Shown here: piece after piece, positions 28,327-38,367 of the stretch
Layout: the number at the start of each line of letters is the position of its first letter
Numbering within the stretch: position 1 is the first letter of the stretch
Source: Nitrosomonas ureae
Lineage (GTDB): Bacteria; Pseudomonadota; Gammaproteobacteria; Burkholderiales; Nitrosomonadaceae
DNA: 64,000 nucleotides
NCBI GenBank assembly: GCA_945872825.1
Contig: CAMCBD010000003.1
Span: 1 to 64,000 of the forward strand
Direction of reading: 5' to 3'
Program-made: the position numbers and the translations under genes
The notes under the pieces: generated by a model
What the model saw: the letters and a program-made list of their open reading frames with translations, nothing else
Told to the model about the DNA's origin: nothing
The model's database searches: none

Positions 28327-29223
28327 ATGAAAAAAACACTGTTAATTGTTGGTTGTGGTGATATTGCCTTACGGGTAGCGCCACTTTTACAAACACATTA
28401 CCGAATGCTCGGTTTATATCGTAATTTAGATAGCGCTGCCCATTTACGGTTACATGGCATTATCCCAATTTACGGAAATCTTGATCTTCCGAGAAGTCTC
28501 GAGAAACTCGCTGGGATTGCACAATTAGTTCTACACTTGGCCCCCCCGCCCAATCAAGGATTATACGATCGCAGAACCGCGCATCTACTGTCCGCATTAA
28601 CCAGACGAACAGAACGGCAAACGAATATTTTACCACAACGATTCATCTATATCAGTACCAGCGGGGTTTATGGCGATTGCCATGGGGCACTAATAGACGA
28701 GACATACCCAGTTCATCCGGAAAATGGTCGAGCAATACGACGCATCGATGCTGAAAGACAAATACGTGATTGGGGAAAGCGTAATCATATTCCCGTTTCC
28801 ATTTTACGGGTGCCGGGTATTTATGCAGCAAACAGATTGCCACTAACACGTTTGCGAGAAGGTCATCCGGCATTATTGGATACTGAAGATAGTTATACCA
28901 ATCATATTCATGCGGATGATCTCGCTCGAATAATTTGTGCTGCCTTGCAACATGCAAAGCCAAATCGAATCTATCATACTTGCGATGACTCGCATCTGAA
29001 AATGGGAGAATATTTTGATTTAGTTGCAGATCATTTTGCTTTGCCACGTCCCCCTCGTATCACCCGCAATCAAGCCCAAGAACAGATATCACCTACGATG
29101 CTATCTTTCATGAAAGAATCCAGGCGGCTTAATAATCTAAGAATGAAAAAAGAATTGCATGTCAACTTGTTGTACCCAACAATTTTTGATGGCATCAAAG
29201 CTGTTCATATGAAGAGCCAATGA
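28327..29223 (+). CDS. NAD-dependent epimerase/SDR-family protein (YeeZ-like)
   Basis: 298 residues. The Rossmann start is LLIVGCGDIALRVAPLL, with the dinucleotide glycines in GCGDIA. FIYISTSGVYGDCHGALIDE carries the Ser/Thr and Tyr region of extended SDR proteins, but the usual YxxxK is weak: after ENGRAIRRIDAERQI no clear catalytic Lys is seen. It resembles the YeeZ/SDR_a5 group, whose substrates are unknown. It is divergent from the reductase gene by 49 bp. Confidence 0.82.
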   Translation: MKKTLLIVGCGDIALRVAPLLQTHYRMLGLYRNLDSAAHLRLHGIIPIYGNLDLPRSLEKLAGIAQLVLHLAPPPNQGLYDRRTAHLLSALTRRTERQTNILPQRFIYISTSGVYGDCHGALIDETYPVHPENGRAIRRIDAERQIRDWGKRNHIPVSILRVPGIYAANRLPLTRLREGHPALLDTEDSYTNHIHADDLARIICAALQHAKPNRIYHTCDDSHLKMGEYFDLVADHFALPRPPRITRNQAQEQISPTMLSFMKESRRLNNLRMKKELHVNLLYPTIFDGIKAVHMKSQ

Positions 29224-29296
29224 CATCTAAGATAGAACGCAATGCTGTGAAAATTAGCGCTAAGTAATACACGAAACTATGCCGTTAATTCCGCAC

Positions 29297-29323
29297 AAGC
29301 TCAGAATAATCTTTTGAGCTTTG
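29297..29323 (+). terminator. Weak hairpin after the SDR gene
   Basis: AAGCTCA (29297-29303) pairs with TGAGCTT (29315-29321), followed by TGTTG. The stem is seven pairs without a proper T-run, so termination is possible but not certain. Confidence 0.3.
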
Positions 29324-29412
29324 TTGTTAATGACAGTAGCGGAATTTGAGTCTTTGCAATGTTTTTCTAGTATATATTTTCATGAATACTCTAAGTTTTT
29401 GAGGAGATAATT

Positions 29413-30636
29413 ATGGCAACTGTGACAGCGCACACAGAGAATAAACTGAAAGAAATTAATTACTCGTGGGAAGGTAAGGACAGGGCTGGTAAACAGATAA
29501 AAGGTGAAATGCGCGCTGCCGGAACAGTTATTGTTACTTCTACATTACGCCGCCAGGGTATCAAAGTCACAAAAATAAAGAAAACTCAATCCGGTGGCAA
29601 AATTACTGACAAAGATATAACGTTATTTACACGTCAATTGGCTACTATGATGAAATCTGGTGTACCGCTATTACAAGCCTTCGATATAGTGGGCAGAGGT
29701 CACAGCAACAGAGCTTTGAGTAAATTACTTTTGGATATTAAAGCTGACGTAGAAACTGGTAGTAATTTGACAGATGCATTTCGCAAATACCCGCTTTACT
29801 TCGATGAACTATATTGTAATCTTGTGGGGGCAGGAGAAGCTGCCGGTATTCTAGATCATATTCTAGATCGTTTGGCAACCTACAAAGAAAAAATTCAAGC
29901 CATCAAGGGGAAAATTAAATCTGCACTTTTTTACCCTATTTCAATTATCGTGGTTGCTTTTGTCATTACTGCGGTAATCATGATTTTTGTAATCCCTGCT
30001 TTTAAAGATCTATTTGAATGATTCGGTGCTGAATTGCCCGCTCCAACGCTTCTTGTAATGACCATTTCAAATTTCTTCGTTGCGTATTGGTGGGCCATCT
30101 TAGGTATTCTTGGTGGTGGAATTTATGCTTTTTTGTATACTTGGAAGCGCTCGACCTCAATGCAACACGTTATGGATCGTTTTGCACTTAAGCTACCTAT
30201 CTTCGGAGAAGTAATTCGTAAAGCCACGATTGCACGCTGGTCACGCACACTTTCAACTATGTTTGCCGCAGGTGTACCTCTGGTGGAATCGCTGGATTCT
30301 GTCGCCGGTGCGGCAGGGAATCATATTTATTTCGAAGCCACCAAGAACATACAAATTGAAGTTAGTACAGGCAATAGTTTGACGTCTTCCATGGCCGGCA
30401 CCAATGTATTTCCGAACATGGTGATTCAAATGGTCGCCATTGGTGAAGAGGCCGGTTCGCTTGATTCCATGTTAAGTAAAATTGCTGACTTCTACGAAGC
30501 AGAAGTAGATGATGCGGTTGCCGCACTATCAAGTTTGATGGAACCCATCATAATGGTTGTATTGGGAACACTAATTGGCGGTATGGTTATTGCGATGTAT
30601 TTACCTATCTTTAAAATGGGTATGGTTGTTAATTAA
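29413..30636 (+). pseudogene. pilC: Type IV pilus platform protein PilC, split by one in-frame TGA
   Basis: Both halves are in the same frame and complete except for TGA at 30019-30021. First half: DITLFTRQLATMMKSGVPLL, GAGEAAGILDHILDRL and a membrane segment before FKDLFE. Second half: FGAELPAPTLLVMTISNFF, ARWSRTLSTMFAAGVPL, GEEAGSLDSML and a last membrane segment. Intact PilC reads through FxxFGAxLPAPT here, so one base change explains the stop. PilC is the inner-membrane platform on which PilB and PilT work. ATG 30034 could restart the second half, but no good ribosome site is present. pilD follows. No pilB precedes it. Confidence 0.9.
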
Positions 30637-30675
30637 GCGCGACTCTTAGAATCCATTTTTTTACATAAAATAGCT

Positions 30676-31536
30676 ATGTCATTCCTATCCATGCTGCAAG
30701 ATATGCCAGCTTTTTTTATTTCATTTGTTGCAATAATCGGGTTAATGATCGGCAGTTTTCTAAACGTCTTAATATACCGTCTGCCTGAAATGATGAAAAG
30801 AAATTGGCTGCAGCAGTGTGCAGAACTGCATGGTGAATCGGGCAAAGCATTGCCTACATTTAACCTGATTACCCCTCGTTCGGTATGTATCCATTGCGGA
30901 CATAAAATAACCGCGTGGGAAAATATTCCGATTGTTAGTTATCTTGTTCTACTAGGGCGTTGTTCTCAGTGCCATGCACATATTTCACTGCGTTATCCTA
31001 TTGTAGAAGCAGTAACAGCGCTTATGAGCGGTTTTGTTGCTTGGTATTATGGTTACGATTTGATAACCATTGCAGTATTAATTTTTGTGTGGTCACTCAT
31101 TGCCCTTGCTGTCATTGATCTGAATACGCAACTACTTCCAGATGATATAACATTGCCACTACTATGGATGGGCTTACTGGTTAATATGAACAGTGGTTTT
31201 ACTGATATTCAATCTGCGATTATTGGTGCCGTAGTAGGCTATCTTTCCTTGTGGTCAATTTACTGGTGCTTTAAACTTCTCACGGGTAAAGAAGGTATGG
31301 GCTATGGCGATTTTAAATTGTTGTCTGCTATTGGCGCGTGGTTAGGATGGAGCATGCTTCCGCTGGTCATACTTTTTTCATCGCTGGTGGGTGCAACTGT
31401 TGGTATTGGATTAATGTTGGCCGCTAGACTCAATAAGAACATTCCTATTCCATTCGGTCCTTATCTCGTTGGTGGGGCACTTATTGCTCTATTCTGGGGA
31501 GAAAAGCTGAATCATGCTTATTATGGTTTATTCTGA
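30676..31536 (+). CDS. pilD: Prepilin peptidase/N-methyltransferase PilD
   Basis: 286 residues. The zinc-binding cytoplasmic loop has Cys71, Cys74, Cys96 and Cys99. Catalytic Asp148 (AVIDLNTQLLPDD) and Asp212 (GMGYGDFKLL) are present, along with GSFLNVLIYRLP at the N-terminus. PilD cuts the leader of type IV prepilins and methylates the new N-terminus at the inner membrane. It sits 39 bp after pilC and four bases before coaE, in the common pilC-pilD-coaE-zapD run. Confidence 0.96.
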   Translation: MSFLSMLQDMPAFFISFVAIIGLMIGSFLNVLIYRLPEMMKRNWLQQCAELHGESGKALPTFNLITPRSVCIHCGHKITAWENIPIVSYLVLLGRCSQCHAHISLRYPIVEAVTALMSGFVAWYYGYDLITIAVLIFVWSLIALAVIDLNTQLLPDDITLPLLWMGLLVNMNSGFTDIQSAIIGAVVGYLSLWSIYWCFKLLTGKEGMGYGDFKLLSAIGAWLGWSMLPLVILFSSLVGATVGIGLMLAARLNKNIPIPFGPYLVGGALIALFWGEKLNHAYYGLF

Positions 31537-31539
31537 TTT

Positions 31540-32160
31540 ATGACCTTTGTTGTTGGACTGACTGGAGGGATTGGTTGTGGAAAATCGAGTGCCAGTCAAT
31601 TTTTTTCAGATTTAGGTATTGACGTTATTGATACCGACGTAATTGCTCGAAACTTAACTCAGCCGTATGGTTTAGCTATCAATCCGATTCGAAATACATT
31701 CCAAGATACTTTGATTACTGTGGATGGCGCTTTGGATAGGGAAAAGATGCGTAACTTGATTTTTTCGGATAGTGAATCACGGCTCAAACTCGAAAAGATT
31801 CTGCATCCACTCATTCTTAAAGAGACTGTGCGGCAAGTTGCACAAACCCAGTCTTCCTACATCATGATCGTTGTTCCCTTATTATTTGAAACGAATGATT
31901 ACGACAATATTACTCAACGAATTCTGGTCATTGATTGCGAGGAGCAGCAGCAAATTTTACGTACCATGGTGCGTAGCAATTTGTCTGAACAACAGGTAAG
32001 AGCGATTATGGCAACACAGATCTCGAGAAAAGAGCGTTTACAAAAAGCTGATGATGTTATCATTAACGATCAGGATATTGATTACCTGAAAGCACAGATA
32101 ACTCAGCTGCATCATAAATATCTTATTCTTTCAGAGGAAAAACCGGATACTGGGATTTAA
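31540..32160 (+). CDS. coaE: Dephospho-CoA kinase
   Basis: 206 residues with P-loop GLTGGIGCGKSS at 6-17 and IDTDVIARNL for the substrate site. VPLLFET and the Lid region around SRKERLQKADDVIIND are typical. CoaE phosphorylates dephospho-CoA to coenzyme A, the last step after CoaD. The gene is tightly linked to pilD and zapD. Confidence 0.96.
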   Translation: MTFVVGLTGGIGCGKSSASQFFSDLGIDVIDTDVIARNLTQPYGLAINPIRNTFQDTLITVDGALDREKMRNLIFSDSESRLKLEKILHPLILKETVRQVAQTQSSYIMIVVPLLFETNDYDNITQRILVIDCEEQQQILRTMVRSNLSEQQVRAIMATQISRKERLQKADDVIINDQDIDYLKAQITQLHHKYLILSEEKPDTGI

Positions 32161-32261
32161 TGGCTAAGAAATTACTTGGGAAATTTAATCTTTTTGTGAA
32201 ATAATCTTATCTAAGGCAAGATTTTAATATCTCTAATCTTTCTTGTGGATGCATAGCTATT

Positions 32262-33017
32262 GTGATTTGTTACGAACACCCGCTTAATGAACGTATCCGT
32301 ACCCTTCTGCGACTTGAGGATTTATTTAATAAAATTGATTTCTTTTCAACTAAAGATACCGCCACTGAGCATCATGCTTCACTCATCGCACTATTTGAGG
32401 TCCTTGAAATTACTAGTCGCGCAGATATTAAATCAGATTTATTACAAGAGCTTGAGCGACAAAAGCAGATACTTGAGATGTTACGCAGGAATCCGGATGT
32501 TTCTGAGGCAGCACTCGATAATGTGCTCAATGATATTAAAACCACTTTCCGGGAAATGCTGGATTCTCCCGGAAAGGTTGGCGAGCAATTGCGAGGGAAC
32601 GAATGGCTAATGACAATCAAGCAGCGAATTGGGATACCGGGTGGTTGTTGTGTATTTGATTTGCCATCTTATCATTACTGGCTGAATTTGGACCCAGTTT
32701 ACCGACATAGAGACTTTAACGAATGGCTAACACCATTTCAACCCATACGCAATGCATTTGGGATTGTGCTTCACCTACTGAGAAAGAGTGGAAAAACTGT
32801 GCAGGTTGTTGCAAATCAGGGTATTTTCCAGCAAACAGGCGCGGAATATTCCGCGCATATGCTAAGACTGAACTTAAGTGACCAACTGCCTTGTGTACCT
32901 GAAATCAGCGCTAATAAATATGCTCTGAATATTCGTTTTATCCCCACGCAATCAGGTCAAAGAAACAAAGTTTACGAAGGGGATGTTACATTTGAACTCA
33001 CCTTCTGTAATCTCTAG
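32262..33017 (+). CDS. zapD: Cell division protein ZapD
   Basis: 251 residues starting with GTG 32262; the N-terminus YEHPLNERIRTLLRLEDLF is the family hallmark and supports this start. ZapD crosslinks FtsZ protofilaments at the division ring. FNEWLTPFQPIRNAFGIVLH and ISANKYALNIRF are also conserved. It is the last gene of the pilC-pilD-coaE-zapD cluster. Its TAG stop overlaps the left arm of a long hairpin. Confidence 0.94.
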   Translation: MICYEHPLNERIRTLLRLEDLFNKIDFFSTKDTATEHHASLIALFEVLEITSRADIKSDLLQELERQKQILEMLRRNPDVSEAALDNVLNDIKTTFREMLDSPGKVGEQLRGNEWLMTIKQRIGIPGGCCVFDLPSYHYWLNLDPVYRHRDFNEWLTPFQPIRNAFGIVLHLLRKSGKTVQVVANQGIFQQTGAEYSAHMLRLNLSDQLPCVPEISANKYALNIRFIPTQSGQRNKVYEGDVTFELTFCNL

Positions 33018-33058
33018 TTGATTGCTAAGTCATTCAGAAAAATGACTTAGCAATCAAC
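33017..33058. terminator. Perfect 18-bp hairpin between convergent zapD and cphA
   Basis: GTTGATTGCTAAGTCATT (33017-33034) pairs perfectly with 33041-33058 around the loop CAGAAA. It is the only sequence between the two stops and would act for both strands. It lacks a T-run on either side, so it may work as a barrier to read-through or an mRNA-end stabiliser rather than as a classical terminator. Confidence 0.65.
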
Positions 33059-33061
33059 CTA

Positions 33062-35635
33062 TCAGCCTAATGCAATACGATTATTTATTTGTCCAAGTGA
33101 TTGCTCAACTTGATCGACCAAAATAAGACATAATTCTCCATCCTGCAAACTGGATAGCGCTGCATCAATTGCGATTGCTTCTCCAACTATTTCACTTATT
33201 TTCTGAGTACGCCTGGCATTACCCAAACCTTCTCGCAATAATGTCAGTACTTCTCCATCCGCACGACCACGCTGACATTGATCTTGATAAAGCACTACTT
33301 CATCAAATGCATCACCAAGAATTCTTGTTTGCTGACGGATGTCTTCATCACGCCGATCCCCAGCGGCACTAATAACTACTGAGCGTTTCTTGGATGGAAT
33401 ATTATCAATAGCGCTTACAAGTGCCTGTATCGCATCGGGATTATGGCCATAATCAGCGATCAAGGTAGCATTGCGGTAATTGAAAAGATTAAAGCGTCCC
33501 GGTGCGGTCTGTATATTACTTACAAAACCAGCTACGCCGGCATGAATAACAGCCCAATCCAATCCAAGTGCCCAACCAGCGCCAACAGCTGCCATCACAT
33601 TTTCTATTTGAAAGTTGATACTGCCATTTTTTGTCAATGGAATTTCATTCAGAGGTATCCGGTATTCATCACTCTCACCCACAGCCACAATACAGTCATC
33701 TTTTACATAAATTACACGTTTATGCTGTGCATGGTGCATTGCTAGCACCGGATGATGATTGTCACGCGCAAAGAAGATAACTGAGCCAGGACAATGGTCA
33801 GCCATGCTGGCGACAAGTGGATCAGCGGCATTTAGCACAGCAAAACCGGTACCTGGTGTTACATTCTGCACAACGATGCGTTTAACTGCCGCCAGTTCTT
33901 CCGCAGTGTTGACATAAGCCATACCAAGATGATCGCCCATACCAATATTGGTCACTACGGCAACGTGGCAGTGATCAATCCCCAAGCCTTCGCGCAACAA
34001 TCCACCGCGCGCAGTTTCTAAGACAGCTGCATCGACATCAGGGTGAAAAAGAATATTTCTCGCACTTTTTGGACCGCTACAATCCCCGGTATCGATACAC
34101 TGCCCATCAACGTATACACCATCTGTGGAGGTAATACCCACACATTTGTTATCTTTTTCTAAAATATTGGCAATCAGGCGCGTTGTCGTTGTTTTGCCGT
34201 TGGTTCCTGTTACCGAGATCACCGGAATGCGTGCATCCTGTCCATGAGGAAACATGTAATCGATAATTGCTTCACCCACTGCACGTCCTTTACCAAATGA
34301 AGGTTGCAAGTGCATACGCAAACCGGGTGCTGCATTAATCTCGATAACTCCACCACCTTGCTCTTCCAATGAATTCATAACATTGTCGCAGACAACATCG
34401 ACACCGCAAATATCCAAACCGACTACTTTTGCAGCTGCAACTACACGCGCCGCTAACTCCGGATGAACATCATCGGTCACATCAGTTGCTGTACCGCCTG
34501 TCGATAAATTGGCATTGTTGCGTAACACAACTCGCATTCCTCTGACTGGAATCGATTCAGCTGTTAATCCCTGTGCGGCCAGATGAGCTATAGAAATCTC
34601 ATCCAGATAAATTTTAGTCAATGTTGTAACGTGTCCTTCTCCCCGCCTTGGATCGCGATTAATTTGTGCTACCAATTCATAAATGCTGTGCACGCCATCG
34701 CCAATAACTTGTGGTGGGTCACGGCGTGCAGCGGCAACCAGCTTGTTACCAACAATCAGCATACGATAATCATGTCCGGGAATATAACGTTCTACCAGAA
34801 CATTATCACTGATTTCGGTTGCGATCATATAAGCCGTTTTTACTTGTTCTGCGCTAACAAGATTAACGGTTACGCCTTTACCTTGATTACTGTCTTTTGG
34901 TTTTATTACTACTGGAACACCTATTTCGCAAGCTGCTACCCAGGCATCTTCTACGCTTGTTACCTCTCGACCAAGAGGTACAGGTATACCAGCTGCATGC
35001 AACAAGGTTTTAGTCAATTCTTTATCCTGCACAATTGCTTCTGCAACAGCGCTGGTCATATCGCTTTCAGAAGCTTGAATACGACGTTGTTTACTACCCC
35101 AACCAAATTGGACCAAACTGCCTTCCGTTAAGCGGCGGAATGGAATACCGCGCGCAACAGCAGCTTGAACAATAGCACCCGTGCTCGGTCCTAAGCGTAT
35201 ATCTTCATTGAGTTCACATAAACGATGTATAGCATCTGCTAAATCAAAAGCAGTATCTTCAATGGCTGCAATACACAAAGCTTGCGCCAGCTCAAAAGCA
35301 AGTTTGCCAACTTTCTCTTCAGTGTAACCGACTATGACGCGATAGGTATCGGCATCTGGTGTTAGAACGGTGCGGCTAAAGGTTATCGGGCAACCTGCTT
35401 GAACTTGTAAACCGAGAGTAGCAAATTCGAGTACATGCGCTATCGTAACAGCTTCATGATGACCAGCAGGTTGAAGTGAAGAAATCCCAGGAAAACGCTC
35501 ACGTAATCGTGCTTCAAAGCCAGGGATGGTATCAATCTTATTTTCGGATCCACTGCAAACGATAGCAGCTTCAATAGAAGTGTGCTGACTCCATAAATTT
35601 GGTCCGCGCAATGCTCGAATACGCAAAACTTTCAT
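33062..35635 (-). CDS. cphA: Cyanophycin synthetase CphA
   Basis: 857 residues. N-terminal domain about 1-170; ATP-grasp domain about 190-465 with KPKDSNQGKGV (245-255) and VIEINAAPGLRMH; Mur-ligase-like domain with P-loop GTNGKTTTT at 477-485 and the C-terminal ligase part through ADYGHNPDAIQAL and AAGDRRDEDI. CphA builds cyanophycin from Asp and Arg without ribosomes, storing nitrogen. The gene overlaps the end of the preceding cphA-like gene by ATGA, so the two are made together. No cyanophycinase is in the window. Confidence 0.95.
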   Translation of the reverse strand: MKVLRIRALRGPNLWSQHTSIEAAIVCSGSENKIDTIPGFEARLRERFPGISSLQPAGHHEAVTIAHVLEFATLGLQVQAGCPITFSRTVLTPDADTYRVIVGYTEEKVGKLAFELAQALCIAAIEDTAFDLADAIHRLCELNEDIRLGPSTGAIVQAAVARGIPFRRLTEGSLVQFGWGSKQRRIQASESDMTSAVAEAIVQDKELTKTLLHAAGIPVPLGREVTSVEDAWVAACEIGVPVVIKPKDSNQGKGVTVNLVSAEQVKTAYMIATEISDNVLVERYIPGHDYRMLIVGNKLVAAARRDPPQVIGDGVHSIYELVAQINRDPRRGEGHVTTLTKIYLDEISIAHLAAQGLTAESIPVRGMRVVLRNNANLSTGGTATDVTDDVHPELAARVVAAAKVVGLDICGVDVVCDNVMNSLEEQGGGVIEINAAPGLRMHLQPSFGKGRAVGEAIIDYMFPHGQDARIPVISVTGTNGKTTTTRLIANILEKDNKCVGITSTDGVYVDGQCIDTGDCSGPKSARNILFHPDVDAAVLETARGGLLREGLGIDHCHVAVVTNIGMGDHLGMAYVNTAEELAAVKRIVVQNVTPGTGFAVLNAADPLVASMADHCPGSVIFFARDNHHPVLAMHHAQHKRVIYVKDDCIVAVGESDEYRIPLNEIPLTKNGSINFQIENVMAAVGAGWALGLDWAVIHAGVAGFVSNIQTAPGRFNLFNYRNATLIADYGHNPDAIQALVSAIDNIPSKKRSVVISAAGDRRDEDIRQQTRILGDAFDEVVLYQDQCQRGRADGEVLTLLREGLGNARRTQKISEIVGEAIAIDAALSSLQDGELCLILVDQVEQSLGQINNRIALG

Positions 35636-37962
35636 AACTTGATTCCTTGAGTTTGTAATCCAATTGGAAGATTCTGATTTTCTGGCTTATATTTTTCCTG
35701 ACTGAAACCAAATGTTTCAATCCCGATACGTATAAGATCAGGTTCAATACCTAATGCCCAAGCAGCTCCGATAGCTGCCAATACATTTTCTATTTCTTGT
35801 GTGCTATGCTTACCAGCCGCTGCAGATATCTCCATCAATCTGACCAGTGGCAATTCATCAGAACCGGTAGCAAGCATAATTGTGCTATTGCGTACTATCA
35901 CAGCACGTTTACCTTGCTTATGACCCGTTCCGTTAACGCGATGTTGAGTAATGACTGGCAAGTCTGGGTTAATACTGAAGAAAATAACCTCACCATGACA
36001 CAATTCGGATATCTCAACCAACATTTCTTCCTTGGCATTGAGAACTGCAGCGCCGATGGGTAGTTTCACACCTTCTTCCACATCATCGATAGCTGCAGCC
36101 GTGGGTGTCACTACATCAACTTGTGTGCGTAGTACAGTAAAAACTTGTTTCAGCGTTTCGATTCCATGGCGGCCAAAATGACAGGCTGGGTCAACATTGG
36201 TGATGACGCCAACCTGACAGCTATCGTATACCAATCCCTCATTTAGAATGGCTTCAAGGCCATTCTCAAGCACTGCGGCTTCAATAGTCGGATTCATCAG
36301 TGTACGGTTAGCTGACGCCCAATTGGCACTGTTGTTTTTATCAATTTGTCTGTAATCTTGATAAAGACCATTACTACATGCCAAGCCAGTTTGTTTACCT
36401 GAAAGAATAAGCAATCGGGCAACAAGATAAGCGACTGCTGTCTTACCATAACTACCCGTAATTCCCACAATTGGAATACGACCGTTATCTTGATTGGGGA
36501 ATAAATGATCTACTATTGCTTTTCCAACAGGGCGCGGTGTACCCACTGCCGGTTTAATATGCATCAGCAGACTTGGACCGGCATTTATCTCAACAATGGC
36601 ACCGCTTTGCTCGCTCAGTGGGCGTGAAATATCGCTTGTCACCAAATCAATTCCGGCAATATCTAGACCAATGATACGCGCAGCGAGTGATGCGATGGAT
36701 GCTGTGCTGGGGTGTACTTGATCCGTTACGTCAAATGCGTGATTACCGTTACGCTGAATCAAAACTTTGATGCCGATTGGTACAATCGAATCACTGTGAT
36801 AACCCTGGTGGGCGATCTCCATTTGCGCTGCATTATCCAAGCGGATTAGATTAAGCGGGTGATCTTCCGTTGATCCACGGCGAGGATCGGAATTTATTTG
36901 AGATTCAATTAATTCAGCTATGGTTGAAGCACCATCTCCAATTACTGATACCGAGTCACCTTGCGTAGCGGCTATGAGACGTCCGCCAACGACTAGCAAG
37001 CGATGCTCAGTGCCTGCAATATAGCGCTCAACCAATACACCTGTGCCCTCTTTTAAGGCCATGTAATAAGCCGATTCAATTTCTTCGCGACGGCTTAATT
37101 CAATAAAAACACCACGCCCATGGTTTCCATCGCAAGGCTTTACGACTACCGGCATACCAATGTCATTAGCTGCTTCCCAGGCAGCTTCAGCACTTTCAAC
37201 AATGCGTCCTTCCGGGACAGGGACGCCACAAGACTGTAATAATGTTTTTGTCAAATCTTTGTCACGGGAAATACTTTCTGCTATAGCGGGTGTACGATCT
37301 GTCTCGGCGGTCCAGATGTGACGGGAACGAGCACCATACCCAAGTTGCACAAGGTTTCCTTTAGTAAGGAGCCGAGTGGCTGGAATATTACGTGCGACAG
37401 CAGCATCCACAATACAAGCTGTAGAAGGGCCAAGCCAGAGTGAATCAACCAAATCCCGCAGATGCCTGATAGTCCCTTCGACATCATACGATGGGCTGTG
37501 AGATTGCTGAAAGTTCATAGCTGTCAGCACTAATTCACGCGCAGAATACAAAGCAGTTTTTGTAATTTCTGCATGCCAGGCACTTAATGCAACCTTATAT
37601 ACACCGCGTACCGAGGTTTCACGGGCTCTGCCAAAACCGCCACGCATCCCAGCCAGATTTTGCAGCTCCAGAGTTACATGTTCAAGAATATGGCACGGCC
37701 ATGTACCTTCCTTTATTCGGCGTAAAAAACCACCACGTTCTTCATAGCTACAACGGTGTTCGATCAGTGTCGGAAGCCATTCTGACAACCGCTCATAAAA
37801 GCCTGGGATCGTATCAGAAGGAAAATCTTCAAGTTCGCCAATATCAACTGTTGCTTCGAGAGCGGGGTAATAAGTCCAAATGTTTGGGCCATTCAAGTGT
37901 TTGATTTCAAGAAACTTGATATCTTTAGCACTATTACAGTTTAGATTTGAGCAATCAGACAT
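35632..37962 (-). CDS. cphA': Second cyanophycin synthetase, CphA-prime type, shortened C-terminus
   Basis: 776 residues, the first gene of the pair. Domain order matches CphA: N-terminal domain, ATP-grasp with KPCDGNHGRGV (275-285) and IVEINAGPSLLMH, then a Mur-ligase P-loop GSYGKTAVA at about 503 (SYG in place of TNG). It stops at IRIGIETFGFSQ plus about 20 residues, so the last glutamate-ligase-like domain of CphA (roughly 140 residues) is missing. Paired cphA/cphA' genes are known in betaproteobacteria. I infer that this subunit cannot add both amino acids alone and works with CphA. Confidence 0.9.
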   Translation of the reverse strand: MSDCSNLNCNSAKDIKFLEIKHLNGPNIWTYYPALEATVDIGELEDFPSDTIPGFYERLSEWLPTLIEHRCSYEERGGFLRRIKEGTWPCHILEHVTLELQNLAGMRGGFGRARETSVRGVYKVALSAWHAEITKTALYSARELVLTAMNFQQSHSPSYDVEGTIRHLRDLVDSLWLGPSTACIVDAAVARNIPATRLLTKGNLVQLGYGARSRHIWTAETDRTPAIAESISRDKDLTKTLLQSCGVPVPEGRIVESAEAAWEAANDIGMPVVVKPCDGNHGRGVFIELSRREEIESAYYMALKEGTGVLVERYIAGTEHRLLVVGGRLIAATQGDSVSVIGDGASTIAELIESQINSDPRRGSTEDHPLNLIRLDNAAQMEIAHQGYHSDSIVPIGIKVLIQRNGNHAFDVTDQVHPSTASIASLAARIIGLDIAGIDLVTSDISRPLSEQSGAIVEINAGPSLLMHIKPAVGTPRPVGKAIVDHLFPNQDNGRIPIVGITGSYGKTAVAYLVARLLILSGKQTGLACSNGLYQDYRQIDKNNSANWASANRTLMNPTIEAAVLENGLEAILNEGLVYDSCQVGVITNVDPACHFGRHGIETLKQVFTVLRTQVDVVTPTAAAIDDVEEGVKLPIGAAVLNAKEEMLVEISELCHGEVIFFSINPDLPVITQHRVNGTGHKQGKRAVIVRNSTIMLATGSDELPLVRLMEISAAAGKHSTQEIENVLAAIGAAWALGIEPDLIRIGIETFGFSQEKYKPENQNLPIGLQTQGIKL

Positions 37963-38186
37963 AAAATTTGAATCAGAAAGAAGAGATGTTATTAACGCCG
38001 CTCAAATTAATAGGTTTACAAGAACCCAAACAATTTTTAAATAGATTATTCAATTTTTTTGATAACCCTGACTTATTAACACGTTGTGTATTTACCGGAG
38101 CCAGGTAGAAGTACGGGTGAACTCTGCCTTGGGCTTTAATAGCCAGAGTTCAATTGCTATTGCAAAATTAGCCATACTGCCCTCAG

Positions 38187-38224
38187 TTGTATTGTTAGCA
38201 ATTAAATACTTGCTAACAATACAA
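38187..38224. promoter_or_regulatory. 15-bp perfect inverted repeat between cphA' and the CNNM gene
   Basis: TTGTATTGTTAGCAA (38187-38201) is exactly inverted at 38210-38224 around an 8-bp spacer. It lies in the 405-bp gap between divergent genes. It could be an operator or part of a hairpin. The rest of the gap holds the next entry and an AT-rich stretch with TTGACA at 38257-38262. Confidence 0.45.
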
Positions 38225-38230
38225 ACAACA

Positions 38231-38253
38231 ATTGTTTAGTCAAACAATTTTTC
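38231..38253 (+). terminator. Small hairpin with T-run upstream of the CNNM gene
   Basis: ATTGTTT (38231-38237) pairs with AAACAAT (38242-38248), followed by TTTTTC. It has the form of a factor-independent terminator but lies before, not after, a plus-strand gene, so it may attenuate a leader transcript. Confidence 0.4.
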
Positions 38254-38367
38254 TTATTGACAAACATTTGTTTGAATCCAAAATAGACAAACTGCTCATT
38301 TTAGGGTTTTTACTATTTATCGGTTTTAACGATTTTCATTACACAATAAAGGTGTTCTTTGGAAAAC

